DNA of 64,000 nt from an uncultured Collinsella sp. (GTDB lineage Bacteria > Actinomycetota > Coriobacteriia > Coriobacteriales > Coriobacteriaceae), in contig URKG01000011.1 of assembly GCA_900548265.1 (NCBI GenBank), positions 6,181-70,180 on the forward strand, given 5' to 3'. The position numbers were made by a program, and so were the translations under genes. The first letter of the stretch is position 1, and each line of letters starts with the position of its first letter. This document shows positions 1-8,336 of the stretch, one piece after another. The notes below the pieces were generated by a model. That model was not told the DNA's origin. It did not search any database and saw only the letters and a list, made by a program, of their open reading frames with translations.

Positions 1-1
1 G

Positions 2-100
2 AACATCGAAATCATCCCTTCGTATCTAGAGCGAATCACCTGGATCGCAAACGATGTCATTGGCATCATTATCGCCCAATGTGGGGACAAATACTCTTAG
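2..100 (+). CDS. C-terminal fragment of an unidentified protein, cut by the window edge
   Basis: An open frame enters from the left edge and ends at TAG (98-100), giving 32 residues that end in IIIAQCGDKYS. The composition is plausible for a protein (IPSYLERITWIANDVIG, then a hydrophobic stretch), but the fragment is too short to assign to a family. It converges on the YitT-like gene that follows on the other strand. It could be chance, because only the tail is visible. Confidence 0.35.
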   Translation, partial: NIEIIPSYLERITWIANDVIGIIIAQCGDKYS

Positions 101-156
101 ATGACGTATTTGCAACGCGCGAGGCGCTTTTCGATTGTTTGATGAGTGCGTCCGCG

Positions 157-1179
157 TTAGTTCGTTCCGCGGAAACCCTTGCCGACGATCTCGGAGCTGT
201 CGACGATCGTGATAAAGGCACCCGGATCGACCTCGCGCGCATAACGGCGCAGCTGCACGGCCTCGCGACGGCTCAGCACGCTCATGATCACCGTCACGCA
301 CTTGCCCGAGAAGGCACCGTAGCCGCGACTGATGGTCGCCGTGCGGTTGAGATGCTTGACGATAAACTCCTCGACCTTAAGGGGCTCGGAACAAATGATC
401 GTGCAGACCTTACGAAGATGAATGCTCTCGATGGCCTTGTCGACCACAAGCGTCTTGGCAAACAGGCCGAGCACGCAATACAGACCGATACGCGGACCAT
501 ACAAATAGGCCGCGATGGTCACGATGCCGATATCGACCAGCAACAGCGCGCGACCAATCTCGAGTGTGGTACGGCGTTTGAGGATCATAGCGAGGATGTC
601 CGTGCCGCCCGTCGAGGCGCCGATATCAAAGACGATGGCGCTGCCGAGCGCCGGCAGAATCACGGCAAAGCACAGGTCGAGCCACATATCGCCCGTCATC
701 GAGACACTGGTCGGGATAAAGAGCTCGAAAAGCGAAACATAGGCGGACAGCGCAAACGAGGCGAAGACACTCCACAGAATTGCCTTGCGCTCCAAAAAGA
801 TAAAGCCCAAAACGACGAGAACCGCGTTGATAATCCACATAAAGACGCCGACGGGCAGGGTCGGGAACAGCGTGGACAGAATAACCGACACGCCCGAGGT
901 GCCGCCAAAAGCAAAGTGATTAGGGGTTTTAAACGCAACGATGGCAAAAGCCGTAAGAATCAGGCCCAGATTGAGCTCGGCGAAAAAGCGCGGGAAGCCT
1001 GGCTCCTGGCTACGCTTTTGGCCGGCACGCTCGCCGCGCTCGATATCGGTGCGATCAACCACGCGCTCCATCGGCACCACGGGAGGACGATGTACCTCCT
1101 CGGCAGCTCGCGATGCCGCCTCTGCCGCGGCAGCCTCAATCGCCCATGCCTGGCTTTCTGTTTCGTGCTCGTCAGCCAT
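157..1179 (-). CDS. YitT family membrane protein (DUF161 + DUF2179)
   Basis: A 340-residue protein with a hydrophilic, alanine-rich N-terminal extension of about 65 residues. A block of membrane segments follows, beginning at NLGLILTAFAIVAFKTPNHF and containing GGTSGVSVIL and DIGASTGGTDILA, both typical of YitT proteins. The C-terminal ~80 residues (CTIICSEPLKVEEFIVKHLN) match the soluble DUF2179 domain. The family is widespread and often called a putative permease, but its substrate is unknown. ATG at 1179 has GAGGGG upstream. The cytoplasmic N-terminal extension is longer than in most relatives. The gene stands alone. Confidence 0.85.
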   Translation of the reverse strand: MADEHETESQAWAIEAAAAEAASRAAEEVHRPPVVPMERVVDRTDIERGERAGQKRSQEPGFPRFFAELNLGLILTAFAIVAFKTPNHFAFGGTSGVSVILSTLFPTLPVGVFMWIINAVLVVLGFIFLERKAILWSVFASFALSAYVSLFELFIPTSVSMTGDMWLDLCFAVILPALGSAIVFDIGASTGGTDILAMILKRRTTLEIGRALLLVDIGIVTIAAYLYGPRIGLYCVLGLFAKTLVVDKAIESIHLRKVCTIICSEPLKVEEFIVKHLNRTATISRGYGAFSGKCVTVIMSVLSRREAVQLRRYAREVDPGAFITIVDSSEIVGKGFRGTN

Positions 1180-1294
1180 TACGGCAACCCCTCGTTAACA
1201 ATTTGGAAACAATGCGCCCATTAGGGTAACGCGGAACACGACGATTGCAACCCCTAGTTAGACGAGCGGTATGCCTACATCGGGGACATACAAA

Positions 1295-1333
1295 TAACGG
1301 CCGGCCGCACATACATCCGTGCGGCCGGCCGTT
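1295..1333 (-). terminator. Rho-independent terminator of the asp23 operon
   Basis: Arms AACGGCCGGCCGCAC and GTGCGGCCGGCCGTT pair perfectly over 15 bp around an 8-nt loop. Read on the minus strand, the stem is followed by TTATTTGT. It lies downstream of the asp23 stop and upstream of yitT, both on the minus strand. Confidence 0.75.
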
Positions 1334-1344
1334 TGACGTTTTCG

Positions 1345-1386
1345 CAGATAAAACCTGCCAAAATAAACATCCCTTTTTGGTAGGTT
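1345..1386 (+). repeat. Dispersed CTGTCCC-type hairpin repeat, copy 1 (family A)
   Basis: CAGATAAAACCTGCC then AAAATAAAC and CCCTTTTTGGTAGG: the same hairpin as at 6213, 33952, 43892, 45101, 53356 and 60911. This copy lacks a few loop bases (no CTGT). Its right end touches the asp23 stop codon. Confidence 0.75.
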
Positions 1387-1906
1387 ACTCGTGCTGGTTG
1401 GTGCGGTGCTCGTACTCCTCGGGGGTGATGACATCCTCGATGCGCAGGTTGACGCCTGCCACCTCAAGACCGGTCATCGCGGCCAGACGCTCGGTCACGC
1501 GCGCCTTAACGTCGTCGAAAATCGCGGGCGCGTAGGCGCCGTACTCGATAATGACGGAAATGTTGACGACCACGCGGTTGTCATCGGTGACCTCGACCGT
1601 CACGCCCTTGGTCAGATTCTCGGCACCGAACTGCTCCTGCACAAAGTGCATGAGGTTGCCCTTCATGCCCAGGACGTGCGGTACCTCGCGGGTGGCCATG
1701 GCGACGATCTTCTCAATCACACCGTTGGAATAGGTCAGCGAGTCCTCGGACTCGTCCGCTTCCTCATCGTCCTCGTCCGCATCGTCGGCGGGTTCGGCCT
1801 CGACGAGTGCCTTGTCCTCGAGCGTTACGTCCTCGGCCTCGGCGGCGACGGTCTCGTCTGCCTCGAGCTCGGTATCGGCCACATCGACCTTCGTGTTAAA
1901 AGCCAT
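1385..1906 (-). CDS. Asp23/Gls24 family envelope stress response protein
   Basis: 173 residues. The N-terminal ~60 residues are very acidic (DDADEDDEEADESED). The rest is an Asp23 domain: GVIEKIVAMATREVPHVLGM, then VEVTDDNRVVVNISVIIEYG and VNLRIEDVITPEE. In Staphylococcus, Asp23 is held at the membrane by AmaP and contributes to cell-envelope homeostasis. Here it is the last gene of amaP-DUF2273-asp23, 44 bp after DUF2273, which supports the same complex. The long acidic N-terminus is unlike the short one of staphylococcal Asp23. ATG at 1906 follows AAGGAGG. Confidence 0.9.
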   Translation of the reverse strand: MAFNTKVDVADTELEADETVAAEAEDVTLEDKALVEAEPADDADEDDEEADESEDSLTYSNGVIEKIVAMATREVPHVLGMKGNLMHFVQEQFGAENLTKGVTVEVTDDNRVVVNISVIIEYGAYAPAIFDDVKARVTERLAAMTGLEVAGVNLRIEDVITPEEYEHRTNQHE

Positions 1907-1950
1907 GGTTCCTCCTTATGCCCACCGCACACGCGGCGGTCGAATACATG

Positions 1951-2328
1951 CTAGCGGCCGCTAAACAGACGGCCGAAGAAGTTGACGATCCCGTTCTCGC
2001 CATCTCGGATCTGGCCAATCACGGCGCCGATCAGCACAAAGAATGCGATGACGAGCGTATCCCACAGGCCGAGCGTGAGCACCAGCACAGCGAGCACAAA
2101 ACCCGCGACGGCTCCGAGCGTGGTGTTGGGATGACGGACGGCATAGCTCCAGATAGCCGCCCCTGTACCCTTGATGAGGCCCATGGCCTCATCAAAATCG
2201 TCGGCGACCGCGTCATGTGACTCGGCACCCTCTACCTTGGGATCGACGACCTCGCCTGCCGGCGCAGCGCTCTGATCGATGGTCAGGCGCGGGGTGCGGA
2301 CGGTCTTGTCTTGATTGGTATCACACAC
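1951..2328 (-). CDS. DUF2273 family small membrane protein
   Basis: 125 residues from a GTG at 2328. That start is chosen because TGGAGG lies six bases before it and the upstream extension of the frame has no protein character. About 75 hydrophilic residues precede two membrane segments (TTLGAVAGFVLAVLVLTLGL and LVIAFFVLIGAVIGQI), and the protein ends in NFFGRLFSGR. DUF2273 proteins accompany Asp23 and AmaP across Gram-positive bacteria. The start lies inside the last codons of amaP (8-base overlap), so translation is probably coupled. Confidence 0.85.
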   Translation of the reverse strand: MCDTNQDKTVRTPRLTIDQSAAPAGEVVDPKVEGAESHDAVADDFDEAMGLIKGTGAAIWSYAVRHPNTTLGAVAGFVLAVLVLTLGLWDTLVIAFFVLIGAVIGQIRDGENGIVNFFGRLFSGR

Positions 2329-2866
2329 CGGAAACCTCCACGGTCTGGACGGTAGTCTTGGACGGCAAAAAACGAACGCGTGCGGTCGTGCCCGGCGTGC
2401 CGAGCATGGTGTCGCAGGCCTCCTCGATACGTTGCTGCATCGCGGCTGCAAGGGAGGCCACGTCCCGGTCGTCGAGCGCGATGGCGTCGACCTTAAAACG
2501 GACACGCGATTCGTCGGAGCCCTGCACGCGCGCCTCGACATGCTCGACCATCACGCGGTCGTCGCGCTCTGCCGCAGTGCGAGCACACGAGGAGAGGGCA
2601 GCGAGCGTGACCTCGATATTACGCTCCCCCGCCGGATGCACGCAGGACGGCTCGCGACGAGCAAACATCAGGCGGAAGAAACCCACGAGCACGCCGAGCG
2701 CCACGACACCGCCGCACGCCGTAACAACGATGCGCGGCAGCGGATCGCGCATCAGCAGCATAAAGCGATAGGTATATGGTCCCCAAAACTGGCAGACTAA
2801 CGTGCCCAGCGCCACGACGGCGGCGGCAAGATACACGATCGCCAGGGCTCGTTTGAGCACGCGCAT
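2321..2866 (-). CDS. amaP: Alkaline shock response membrane anchor protein AmaP
   Basis: 181 residues. Two membrane segments (about 7-27 and 46-65) are followed by a soluble domain with the AmaP-like ending VRFKVDAIALDDRDVASL and RVRFLPSKTTVQTVEVSGV. AmaP anchors Asp23 to the membrane. It is the first gene of the three-gene operon and overlaps DUF2273 by 8 bases. ATG at 2866 is preceded by AAGGGAGCGCCGC. A TATAAT (2917-2922, minus strand) sits about 50 bp upstream, partly inside the yebC terminator. Confidence 0.82.
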   Translation of the reverse strand: MRVLKRALAIVYLAAAVVALGTLVCQFWGPYTYRFMLLMRDPLPRIVVTACGGVVALGVLVGFFRLMFARREPSCVHPAGERNIEVTLAALSSCARTAAERDDRVMVEHVEARVQGSDESRVRFKVDAIALDDRDVASLAAAMQQRIEEACDTMLGTPGTTARVRFLPSKTTVQTVEVSGV

Positions 2867-2921
2867 GCGGCGCTCCCTTCAAATCTTGATCCACAGAATG
2901 CAAAACGATTCGCATCATTAT

Positions 2922-2963
2922 AAAAGAGCCGGGTCCGGTGCCTCATGCACGCGGATCCGGCTC
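2922..2963 (-). terminator. Rho-independent terminator after yebC
   Basis: On the minus strand GAGCCGGATCCG pairs with CGGACCCGGCTC and is followed by TTTTATAAT. It lies 70 bp past the yebC stop. The trailing TATAAT may double as the -10 of the amaP operon. Confidence 0.7.
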
Positions 2964-3032
2964 ATCTATTCCACGAGGCTTGCATGCTCGCTTCATTATG
3001 CCCAGATATGCACGGCTCAATCCGTGCTGGCG

Positions 3033-3839
3033 CTACTCCTCCTCGAGGGCAGCGATGACCTCGTCGGTCATGTCCATGGTGCTGTAGACGTCCTGGACAT
3101 CGTCGAGCTCCTCAAGACGGTCGATGAGGCGCTGAACCTTCTTGGCATCGGTACCGGAGACCTCGGTCGGGGTGGTCGGGACCATGGTGGTCTCGGAGCC
3201 CTTGACCTGGACGCCCTGCTCCTCGAGCGCCTTGGAAACAGCCATGACGTCGTTAGCAGCGGTCCAGACGATCCACTCCTCGCCGGCGTCCTCGTAGTCC
3301 TCGCCACCGGCCTCGGCGATGGCCATCATGAACTCATCCTCGTCACCGGCAGGACCGTTGGCGATCATGGTCTCCTTCTTGGCGTTCTCGTCCAGGATCT
3401 CCTTGGCGACGACGATCTGGCCCTTGCGCTCAAACTGGAAGGCGACGGAGCCCGAGGTGCCCAGGTTACCACCAGCGTGGGAGAAGGCGGAACGGACATC
3501 AGCAGCGGTGCGGTTGCGGTTGTCGGTCAGGCAGTCAACGTAGACGGCGACACCGGCGGGACCGTAGCCCTCGTACACGATGTTCTCGTAGACGGCGGCA
3601 TCGGCACCCGAACCAAAGGCCTTATCGATAGCGGACTTGATCTTGTCCTTAGGCATGGACTGAGCCTTAGCCTTGGCGACGGCAGCGGCGAGGCTGGCGT
3701 TGTTCTCGGGCAGCGGGTCGCCGCCGAGACGGGCAGCAACGGTGATGTTGCGGCTGAGCTTGGAGAAGAGGGCGGAACGCTTGGCGTCCTGCGCGCCCTT
3801 ACGATGCTTGGTTGTGGCCCACTTAGAGTGTCCGGACAT
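3033..3839 (-). CDS. YebC/PmpR family regulator or translation factor
   Basis: 268 residues, slightly longer than the usual 240-250. It opens with the family signature MSGHSKWATTKHRKGAQDAK and has LPENNASLAAAVAKAKAQSMPKDKI and VYEGYGPAGVAVYVDCLTDN. YebC proteins bind DNA in some species and help translate polyproline stretches in others. The sequence alone does not decide between these roles. ATG at 3839 has GGAGACAC upstream. It is monocistronic, with a terminator behind it. Confidence 0.93.
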   Translation of the reverse strand: MSGHSKWATTKHRKGAQDAKRSALFSKLSRNITVAARLGGDPLPENNASLAAAVAKAKAQSMPKDKIKSAIDKAFGSGADAAVYENIVYEGYGPAGVAVYVDCLTDNRNRTAADVRSAFSHAGGNLGTSGSVAFQFERKGQIVVAKEILDENAKKETMIANGPAGDEDEFMMAIAEAGGEDYEDAGEEWIVWTAANDVMAVSKALEEQGVQVKGSETTMVPTTPTEVSGTDAKKVQRLIDRLEELDDVQDVYSTMDMTDEVIAALEEE

Positions 3840-4010
3840 ACGTGTCTCCTATCGGTTTTGACCTAAAGCCCAGCGTGGATGCTCGGGCAATATAAACAAA
3901 CGTCGTTATGATATACCTACCGGCCTGCAAGATAAACCCCAAAATGAAGGCGTCGTGATGATGCAAGCCCTTGGCGCAAAGCAACCTGTCCCCGATATGC
4001 CAATCTTGGG

Positions 4011-6194
4011 CTAGGCCCAGAGGAGGTCGCTGCGGGTGATCGTGGCACCGATGGCAAAAGGCATGCATGCAATGACTGGGTACAGGTAGCGCATGTAGGT
4101 CGATCCGTTACATGGACCGATCAGGCACACGGCGAGCACGCCCAGCAGCGGTATCCAGATGGCCAGCGCGCGCCACGAATGGCGGCGCAACAGGTAGACC
4201 ACTACGGAAATCATGATCCACACGTAGGTGGCCGAGCTCATGGTGAGCGAGATAAACGGGATGCGCTGCACCGCCACGCGGTACAGGTTAATCAGGTGGT
4301 CGCACCAACGCACGGCCTTGCTATCGACCGGATGGAAGTCAAAGTACTTGAGGTTATCGGGCTTCGCCATGATCTCGGCACTGCGCGCCGTGCTGTAGAC
4401 CCAGGCATCGCGAGCACTCGGATAGAAGTACCCGTAGTAGTTATTGACGAGCGCCGAGATGTAGCACTCGGGGTCCTTTTTGAACATCAGGGCCCACACC
4501 TCAAAATAGGCCTTGATGTCCTCCTGCGAGGCGTACTCATTGAAGCAGTTTTTGACGGCATCCGACTTGTCGGGGTTGTAGCGACGGCCCAGGTTCTCGT
4601 ACTTAAGCACCCGATCGATCACAGCGCGCTCCTCATCGGTCACCAAGCCGTCGCAGGGAGCTTCCTCGATCGTGCCATCGTCTTTGACCTTGGGGTTAAC
4701 GCCCGAATTAAGGCCGTCGTGCTTTTGGACGAAGCGTGCCGTCTGTTGAAACGGAATCGAGAGGATCTCGCGCTTGGAGCCCGGCGTGATATCGTGCGCC
4801 GGCATAAATACCTTGGTGAAATACATGTTGGAGACAAGGCAGAGCGCAAGCACTGCGAGCACGCCGACCCAGCGGAAGCGCGGCATGGTGTACGAGAGCG
4901 TGACGCCAGACTGTTTGGCCACGCGACGGGCCACATGCGCGTCCCAGGCGCAAAACGCCGCCGCAATCACGCAGGCCGCCAACGGAAAGACCAGACCGCC
5001 ATTGCGCAAAAACGTGGAACCCATGGCACCCAGCACGAGCAACAGCCAGTCGTGGCGCGCAAAGAGCACAGGCGCCTGTTCGCCCGCGCGCTCGGCATTG
5101 GCATCGCGACGGGGCAGGCCACATGCCACGAGCTTGACGGTCGGAACGAGCAGCACCAAAAACGCATCGGCGAAAAGTACGTCTTTGGTCAGCAGCGCCG
5201 CGTAGTTGGAAAACATCGGCATAAGCGCAAAGAACAGCAAGATGACGCTGCGGACCGGCAAGCTCACGCCCAGCTTGCGCAGCGACGATATGGAATAGGC
5301 CATGCAGGCGGCCGTGATGACAAATTGGGCACAGGTGTAGATGGCAAGCCCCGCATTGGCGCTGTTGAATAGCGAAAGCCCCAGTTGCACACACGAGCCG
5401 ATGATGGCCGTGTGCACCACCGGATGATGGCCGTTGAGCAGCACGTTGGGGTTAAGCAGGCGTAGGTAATCGCTCGTGCCGTTGGGGTAGTTGAACCATT
5501 GGCGGATCTGCGCGCCCGTATCTCCCATAAAGAGGCCGGGCAGCGAGGCGATAAGCGTGGGCGCCCAGACAATCATGAGCACAAGAAACGGCCCGACAAA
5601 GGGATGAACCGAGAGCACGGCGTGGGCAACACGCCACACGCGGCCAAAATGTGCCTCCGAAAACGGGATGCGGTGGGAGCTCAACCAATCCAAAAACTCA
5701 AAAGCCAGATAGAAGGCCACAATCGCCAGAAGCATCCAGCCCGCGCCGCCAATCCAGGCGCAGATAACGCGCGCTTTGTCGCCCAGCACAATCTCAGCCG
5801 AATCGGTAAGGTCGTAGCTACGGCCAAACACCATGCAAACGGCAAAGAACAGCGATGGCAGCACGACTGACGGGCGCCAAGCGTCACCGCGGCCAAAGAA
5901 CACATAGCGAAACGGCAGCGTAAGCAAACAGGCAAGTGCGAGCAGCATCACTGCGTCGGTATGGCCGGCAAACGAGAGAAGTACCTCGTAGCACACATAG
6001 AGCGTGCCCGTCGCCTTGGGGTCGATCGCCAGGACCGCGTTGCTCGACACCGGAGCGGGATCGATGGAAAACGCCGTGGTCGCCAGCAGGGCGAGCAAAA
6101 ATGCGACGAGCGTCTGCTTGGCGGGATAGCGCTTAAACCAAACGATGCGGGCAGCGTCGCGCGCAGCCGTTGCGGAGAGGTCGGAATCCTTCAC
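4011..6194 (-). CDS. Large polytopic membrane protein, DUF6020-like
   Basis: 727 residues with a dozen or so hydrophobic segments. Most lie in the first 480 residues (TLVAFLLALLATTAFSI, AVMLLALACLLTLPFRYVFF and others), and a cluster lies at the C-terminus (ISLTMSSATYVWIMISVVVYLL). Between them is an extracytoplasmic loop of ~190 residues. The arrangement, and motifs such as WFNYPNGTSDYLRLLNPNVL and LNGHHPVVHTAI, resemble DUF6020 proteins, which look like GT-C polyprenol-linked sugar transferases. A glycosyltransferase role is inference only. The start is a GTG at 6194 with AAAGG 12-13 bases upstream, so the start is uncertain. Confidence 0.7.
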   Translation of the reverse strand: MKDSDLSATAARDAARIVWFKRYPAKQTLVAFLLALLATTAFSIDPAPVSSNAVLAIDPKATGTLYVCYEVLLSFAGHTDAVMLLALACLLTLPFRYVFFGRGDAWRPSVVLPSLFFAVCMVFGRSYDLTDSAEIVLGDKARVICAWIGGAGWMLLAIVAFYLAFEFLDWLSSHRIPFSEAHFGRVWRVAHAVLSVHPFVGPFLVLMIVWAPTLIASLPGLFMGDTGAQIRQWFNYPNGTSDYLRLLNPNVLLNGHHPVVHTAIIGSCVQLGLSLFNSANAGLAIYTCAQFVITAACMAYSISSLRKLGVSLPVRSVILLFFALMPMFSNYAALLTKDVLFADAFLVLLVPTVKLVACGLPRRDANAERAGEQAPVLFARHDWLLLVLGAMGSTFLRNGGLVFPLAACVIAAAFCAWDAHVARRVAKQSGVTLSYTMPRFRWVGVLAVLALCLVSNMYFTKVFMPAHDITPGSKREILSIPFQQTARFVQKHDGLNSGVNPKVKDDGTIEEAPCDGLVTDEERAVIDRVLKYENLGRRYNPDKSDAVKNCFNEYASQEDIKAYFEVWALMFKKDPECYISALVNNYYGYFYPSARDAWVYSTARSAEIMAKPDNLKYFDFHPVDSKAVRWCDHLINLYRVAVQRIPFISLTMSSATYVWIMISVVVYLLRRHSWRALAIWIPLLGVLAVCLIGPCNGSTYMRYLYPVIACMPFAIGATITRSDLLWA

Positions 6195-6212
6195 AGTCCG
6201 AATAGCCTTTCT

Positions 6213-6264
6213 AGAAACCTGCCAAATAGGGACAGGTTTATTTTGGCAGGTTTTATCTGGGGAA
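6213..6264 (-). repeat. Dispersed CTGTCCC-type hairpin repeat, copy 2 (family A)
   Basis: Minus strand: TTTCCCCAGATAAAACCTGC, then CAAAATAAACCTGTCCC and TATTTGGCAGG. It lies just upstream of the DUF6020 gene start. Arms AACCTGCCAAA and TTTGGCAGGTT are perfect. Confidence 0.8.
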
Positions 6265-6297
6265 ACGTTACAGTTCTGTCATCGTTGCCCGGCAAAA

Positions 6298-6330
6298 CCA
6301 CCGCAAAGGTGCCTGTCCCCTTTGCGGTGG
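6298..6330 (+). repeat. CTGTCCC-loop palindrome, CCACCGC type (family B)
   Basis: CCACCGCAAAGG, a short loop containing CTGTCCC, then CCTTTGCGGTGG. It has the same CAAA...CTGTCCC...TTTG core as family A but different outer arms. It lies between lgt and the family A copy at 6213. Confidence 0.7.
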
Positions 6331-6340
6331 TATGTGGCGG

Positions 6341-7162
6341 CTAGGCGTCGAGGTAGACGCGCTGGGGACGGTTGCGGCGGAGGGCAAAGATGACGAGCGC
6401 CAGGCCCGCAATCACGAGTGGCAGACTCAACAGCTGACCCATGGTGATGACGCCGCCCAGCAGATAGCCCAGCTGGGCATCGGGCACGCGCACAAACTCA
6501 ATGAGGAAGCGGACGATGCCGTAACCCATCACAAACACGCCCATAAACGTGCCCTGGGGCAGCAGCGGTTTTTTGCGGCTAAGCACCTGCAGAATGCAGA
6601 AGAGCACGATGCCCTCTAGGAATGCCTCGTAGAGCTGGGAGGGATGGCGCGGCATATCGCCCGCGGTACCGCCAAAGATCACGCCCCAGGGCAAATCGGT
6701 CGGCTTGCCCCACAGCTCTCCGTTGACAAAGTTGGCGCAGCGCCCCAGGCACAGGGCCAGCGGAGCACCGATGACCGCAAGGTCTGCCAAAGTCCAGGCA
6801 TCGAGCTTGTACATACGGCACACGAGCACGCCACCGATGATGCCGCCCACCAGGCCGCCGTGGAAACTCATGCCGCCCTCGTTGGTGGCAAAGATCTCGA
6901 GCGGATGCGCCCAGTAGTAGCCATCACCGTAAAAGATGACGTAGAACAGGCGGGCGCCGATGATGAGGCCAAAGACCACACCGACCACGACACTCGTCAG
7001 GTCGTCGACCGTAATGTCGAAACCCCAACGGCGCTGTGTGCGGTACATGACGACCGCCGTGAGCAGAGCGCCGACCACGTAGGCTAAGCCGTACCAGTAG
7101 ATGGTGATGGGCCCCGCCGAAATGGCGACGGGATCAAGCATATGGTAGAGGTCGTTGAGCAT
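6341..7162 (-). CDS. lgt: Phosphatidylglycerol--prolipoprotein diacylglyceryl transferase
   Basis: 273 residues from ATG 7162, chosen because AGGGGG lies six bases before it; an in-frame ATG at 7222 is too far upstream. Lgt moves diacylglycerol from phosphatidylglycerol to the lipobox cysteine of lipoproteins in the membrane. Visible hallmarks are GPITIYWYGLAYVVGALL, the MSFHGGLVGG loop and the signature GRCANFVNGELWGKPT. Seven or so membrane segments are expected. The solute-binding lipoprotein at 34116 would be a substrate. Length is normal for the family. Confidence 0.95.
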   Translation of the reverse strand: MLNDLYHMLDPVAISAGPITIYWYGLAYVVGALLTAVVMYRTQRRWGFDITVDDLTSVVVGVVFGLIIGARLFYVIFYGDGYYWAHPLEIFATNEGGMSFHGGLVGGIIGGVLVCRMYKLDAWTLADLAVIGAPLALCLGRCANFVNGELWGKPTDLPWGVIFGGTAGDMPRHPSQLYEAFLEGIVLFCILQVLSRKKPLLPQGTFMGVFVMGYGIVRFLIEFVRVPDAQLGYLLGGVITMGQLLSLPLVIAGLALVIFALRRNRPQRVYLDA

Positions 7163-7271
7163 ATCGATCCCCCTGCTCCCTACATACAAATGCGGCCGCG
7201 GGCCTTGCGCTCGCAGCCGCATATCTGGGCGTAACGTCTATGCGGAGCATGTCGCCCGCAGCTTTCGCATC

Positions 7272-7550
7272 TTAGAAGGGCGCGTACTCGTCGTACAGGT
7301 CGTCGGCCTCGCCGGAGGCATTGACCTGCTCGACACGCGTAACGCCGGGCACATGCTCCTTGAGGATACGCTCGATACCCATGGACAGGGTCAGTGCACT
7401 CATAGGGCAGCCGGCGCAGGCACCCTGAAGCTCAAGCTGGACGACGCCCTCGTCGTCGACGCCCACATACTCCATATCGCCGCCGTCAGCCTGCAGGTTG
7501 GGGCGGATCTCCTCAAGAACCTTCTTAAGCAGCTCTTCGTTAACAGCCAC
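7272..7550 (-). CDS. NifU-like C-terminal domain Fe-S scaffold protein
   Basis: 92 residues, all one NifU C-terminal domain: LLKKVLEEIRPNLQADGGD, then LQGACAGCPMSALTLSMGIE with the CxxC pair that holds a transferable Fe-S cluster, then GVTRVEQV. Stand-alone proteins of this size act as scaffolds or carriers in Fe-S assembly. ATG at 7550 follows AAAGGAGCCCCTGTG. A 16-bp palindrome CGCGGGCGCGCCCGCG (7572-7587) lies just upstream and may be an operator or a chance GC palindrome. Confidence 0.92.
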   Translation of the reverse strand: MAVNEELLKKVLEEIRPNLQADGGDMEYVGVDDEGVVQLELQGACAGCPMSALTLSMGIERILKEHVPGVTRVEQVNASGEADDLYDEYAPF

Positions 7551-7727
7551 AGGGGCTCCTTTCTCACAATAACGCGGGCGCGCCCGCGGACAGAGCTATG
7601 TTACTACAGCCGTGTACCCGCTCACGAGCCGTCCATGCGCGCGGACACGACTTTCACGAGCAGTCAATTTGGAACGGGGCTTTTAGCTGCTTTTGCCGGC
7701 GGCCGGCGCTAGCACACGTTGCCGCTA

Positions 7728-8249
7728 CTACCGAGTTTGTCCCCCGGTACCAATCTGGACATCGACGATAACCTGGCGGTAGCTAATACCGCAGGAGTCG
7801 AGAATGCGACGGCTGATGCGGCCGTCGTCGGTATCGGCGTACTTATTGTCCAGGTAGACGACCTCGCCCACGCCCACCTGCGCCAGGATCTTGGCGCAAT
7901 CGTGGCACGGGAACAGCGTGACGTAGACCGTGGAACCCTCGAGGTCTTTGAGCGAGCCGCGATAGTTGAGCACGGCGTTGGCCTCGGCATGGACTACGTA
8001 GTTATGCTTGTCCTGCAGCGGATCATCGCTCGTGCCCCATGGGAAAAAGTCGTCGTTGAGCGCCGAGGGCGTACCGTTGTAGCCCACCGAAAGGATGCGG
8101 TGGTTGGTGCTGGCGATGCACGCGCCCACCTGCGTATTGGGGTCCTTGCTGCGGCGCTGCGCGGCGATGGCCACGCTCATAAAGAACTCGTCCCAGCTAA
8201 TAACGTCGCGGCGCTTGCCCGACGCGGTTTGATGAAGATCGTCCGACAT
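7728..8249 (-). CDS. Deoxycytidylate (dCMP) deaminase family protein
   Basis: 173 residues from ATG 8249, which has GGAGG eight bases upstream; the open frame extends 12 residues further without support. Zinc motifs HAEANAV and PCHDCAKIL are present, and the N-terminal ISWDEFFMSVAIAAQRRSKD and GYNGTP are typical of ComEB/dCMP deaminases. The enzyme makes dUMP from dCMP for thymidylate synthesis. The gene is monocistronic and unremarkable. Confidence 0.92.
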   Translation of the reverse strand: MSDDLHQTASGKRRDVISWDEFFMSVAIAAQRRSKDPNTQVGACIASTNHRILSVGYNGTPSALNDDFFPWGTSDDPLQDKHNYVVHAEANAVLNYRGSLKDLEGSTVYVTLFPCHDCAKILAQVGVGEVVYLDNKYADTDDGRISRRILDSCGISYRQVIVDVQIGTGGQTR

Positions 8250-8336
8250 GGCAGACACCTCCGAAATCGCAATAGTTTGACCCATTGTAGCAGGTGAAAG
8301 GTGGGGCTGTTTCCTCTCCCGCCGACGTCCTCGGCT

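Noticed and set aside
2802..3866. A 354-codon plus-strand frame opposite yebC
   Set aside because: Antisense shadow of yebC, which carries the family signature.
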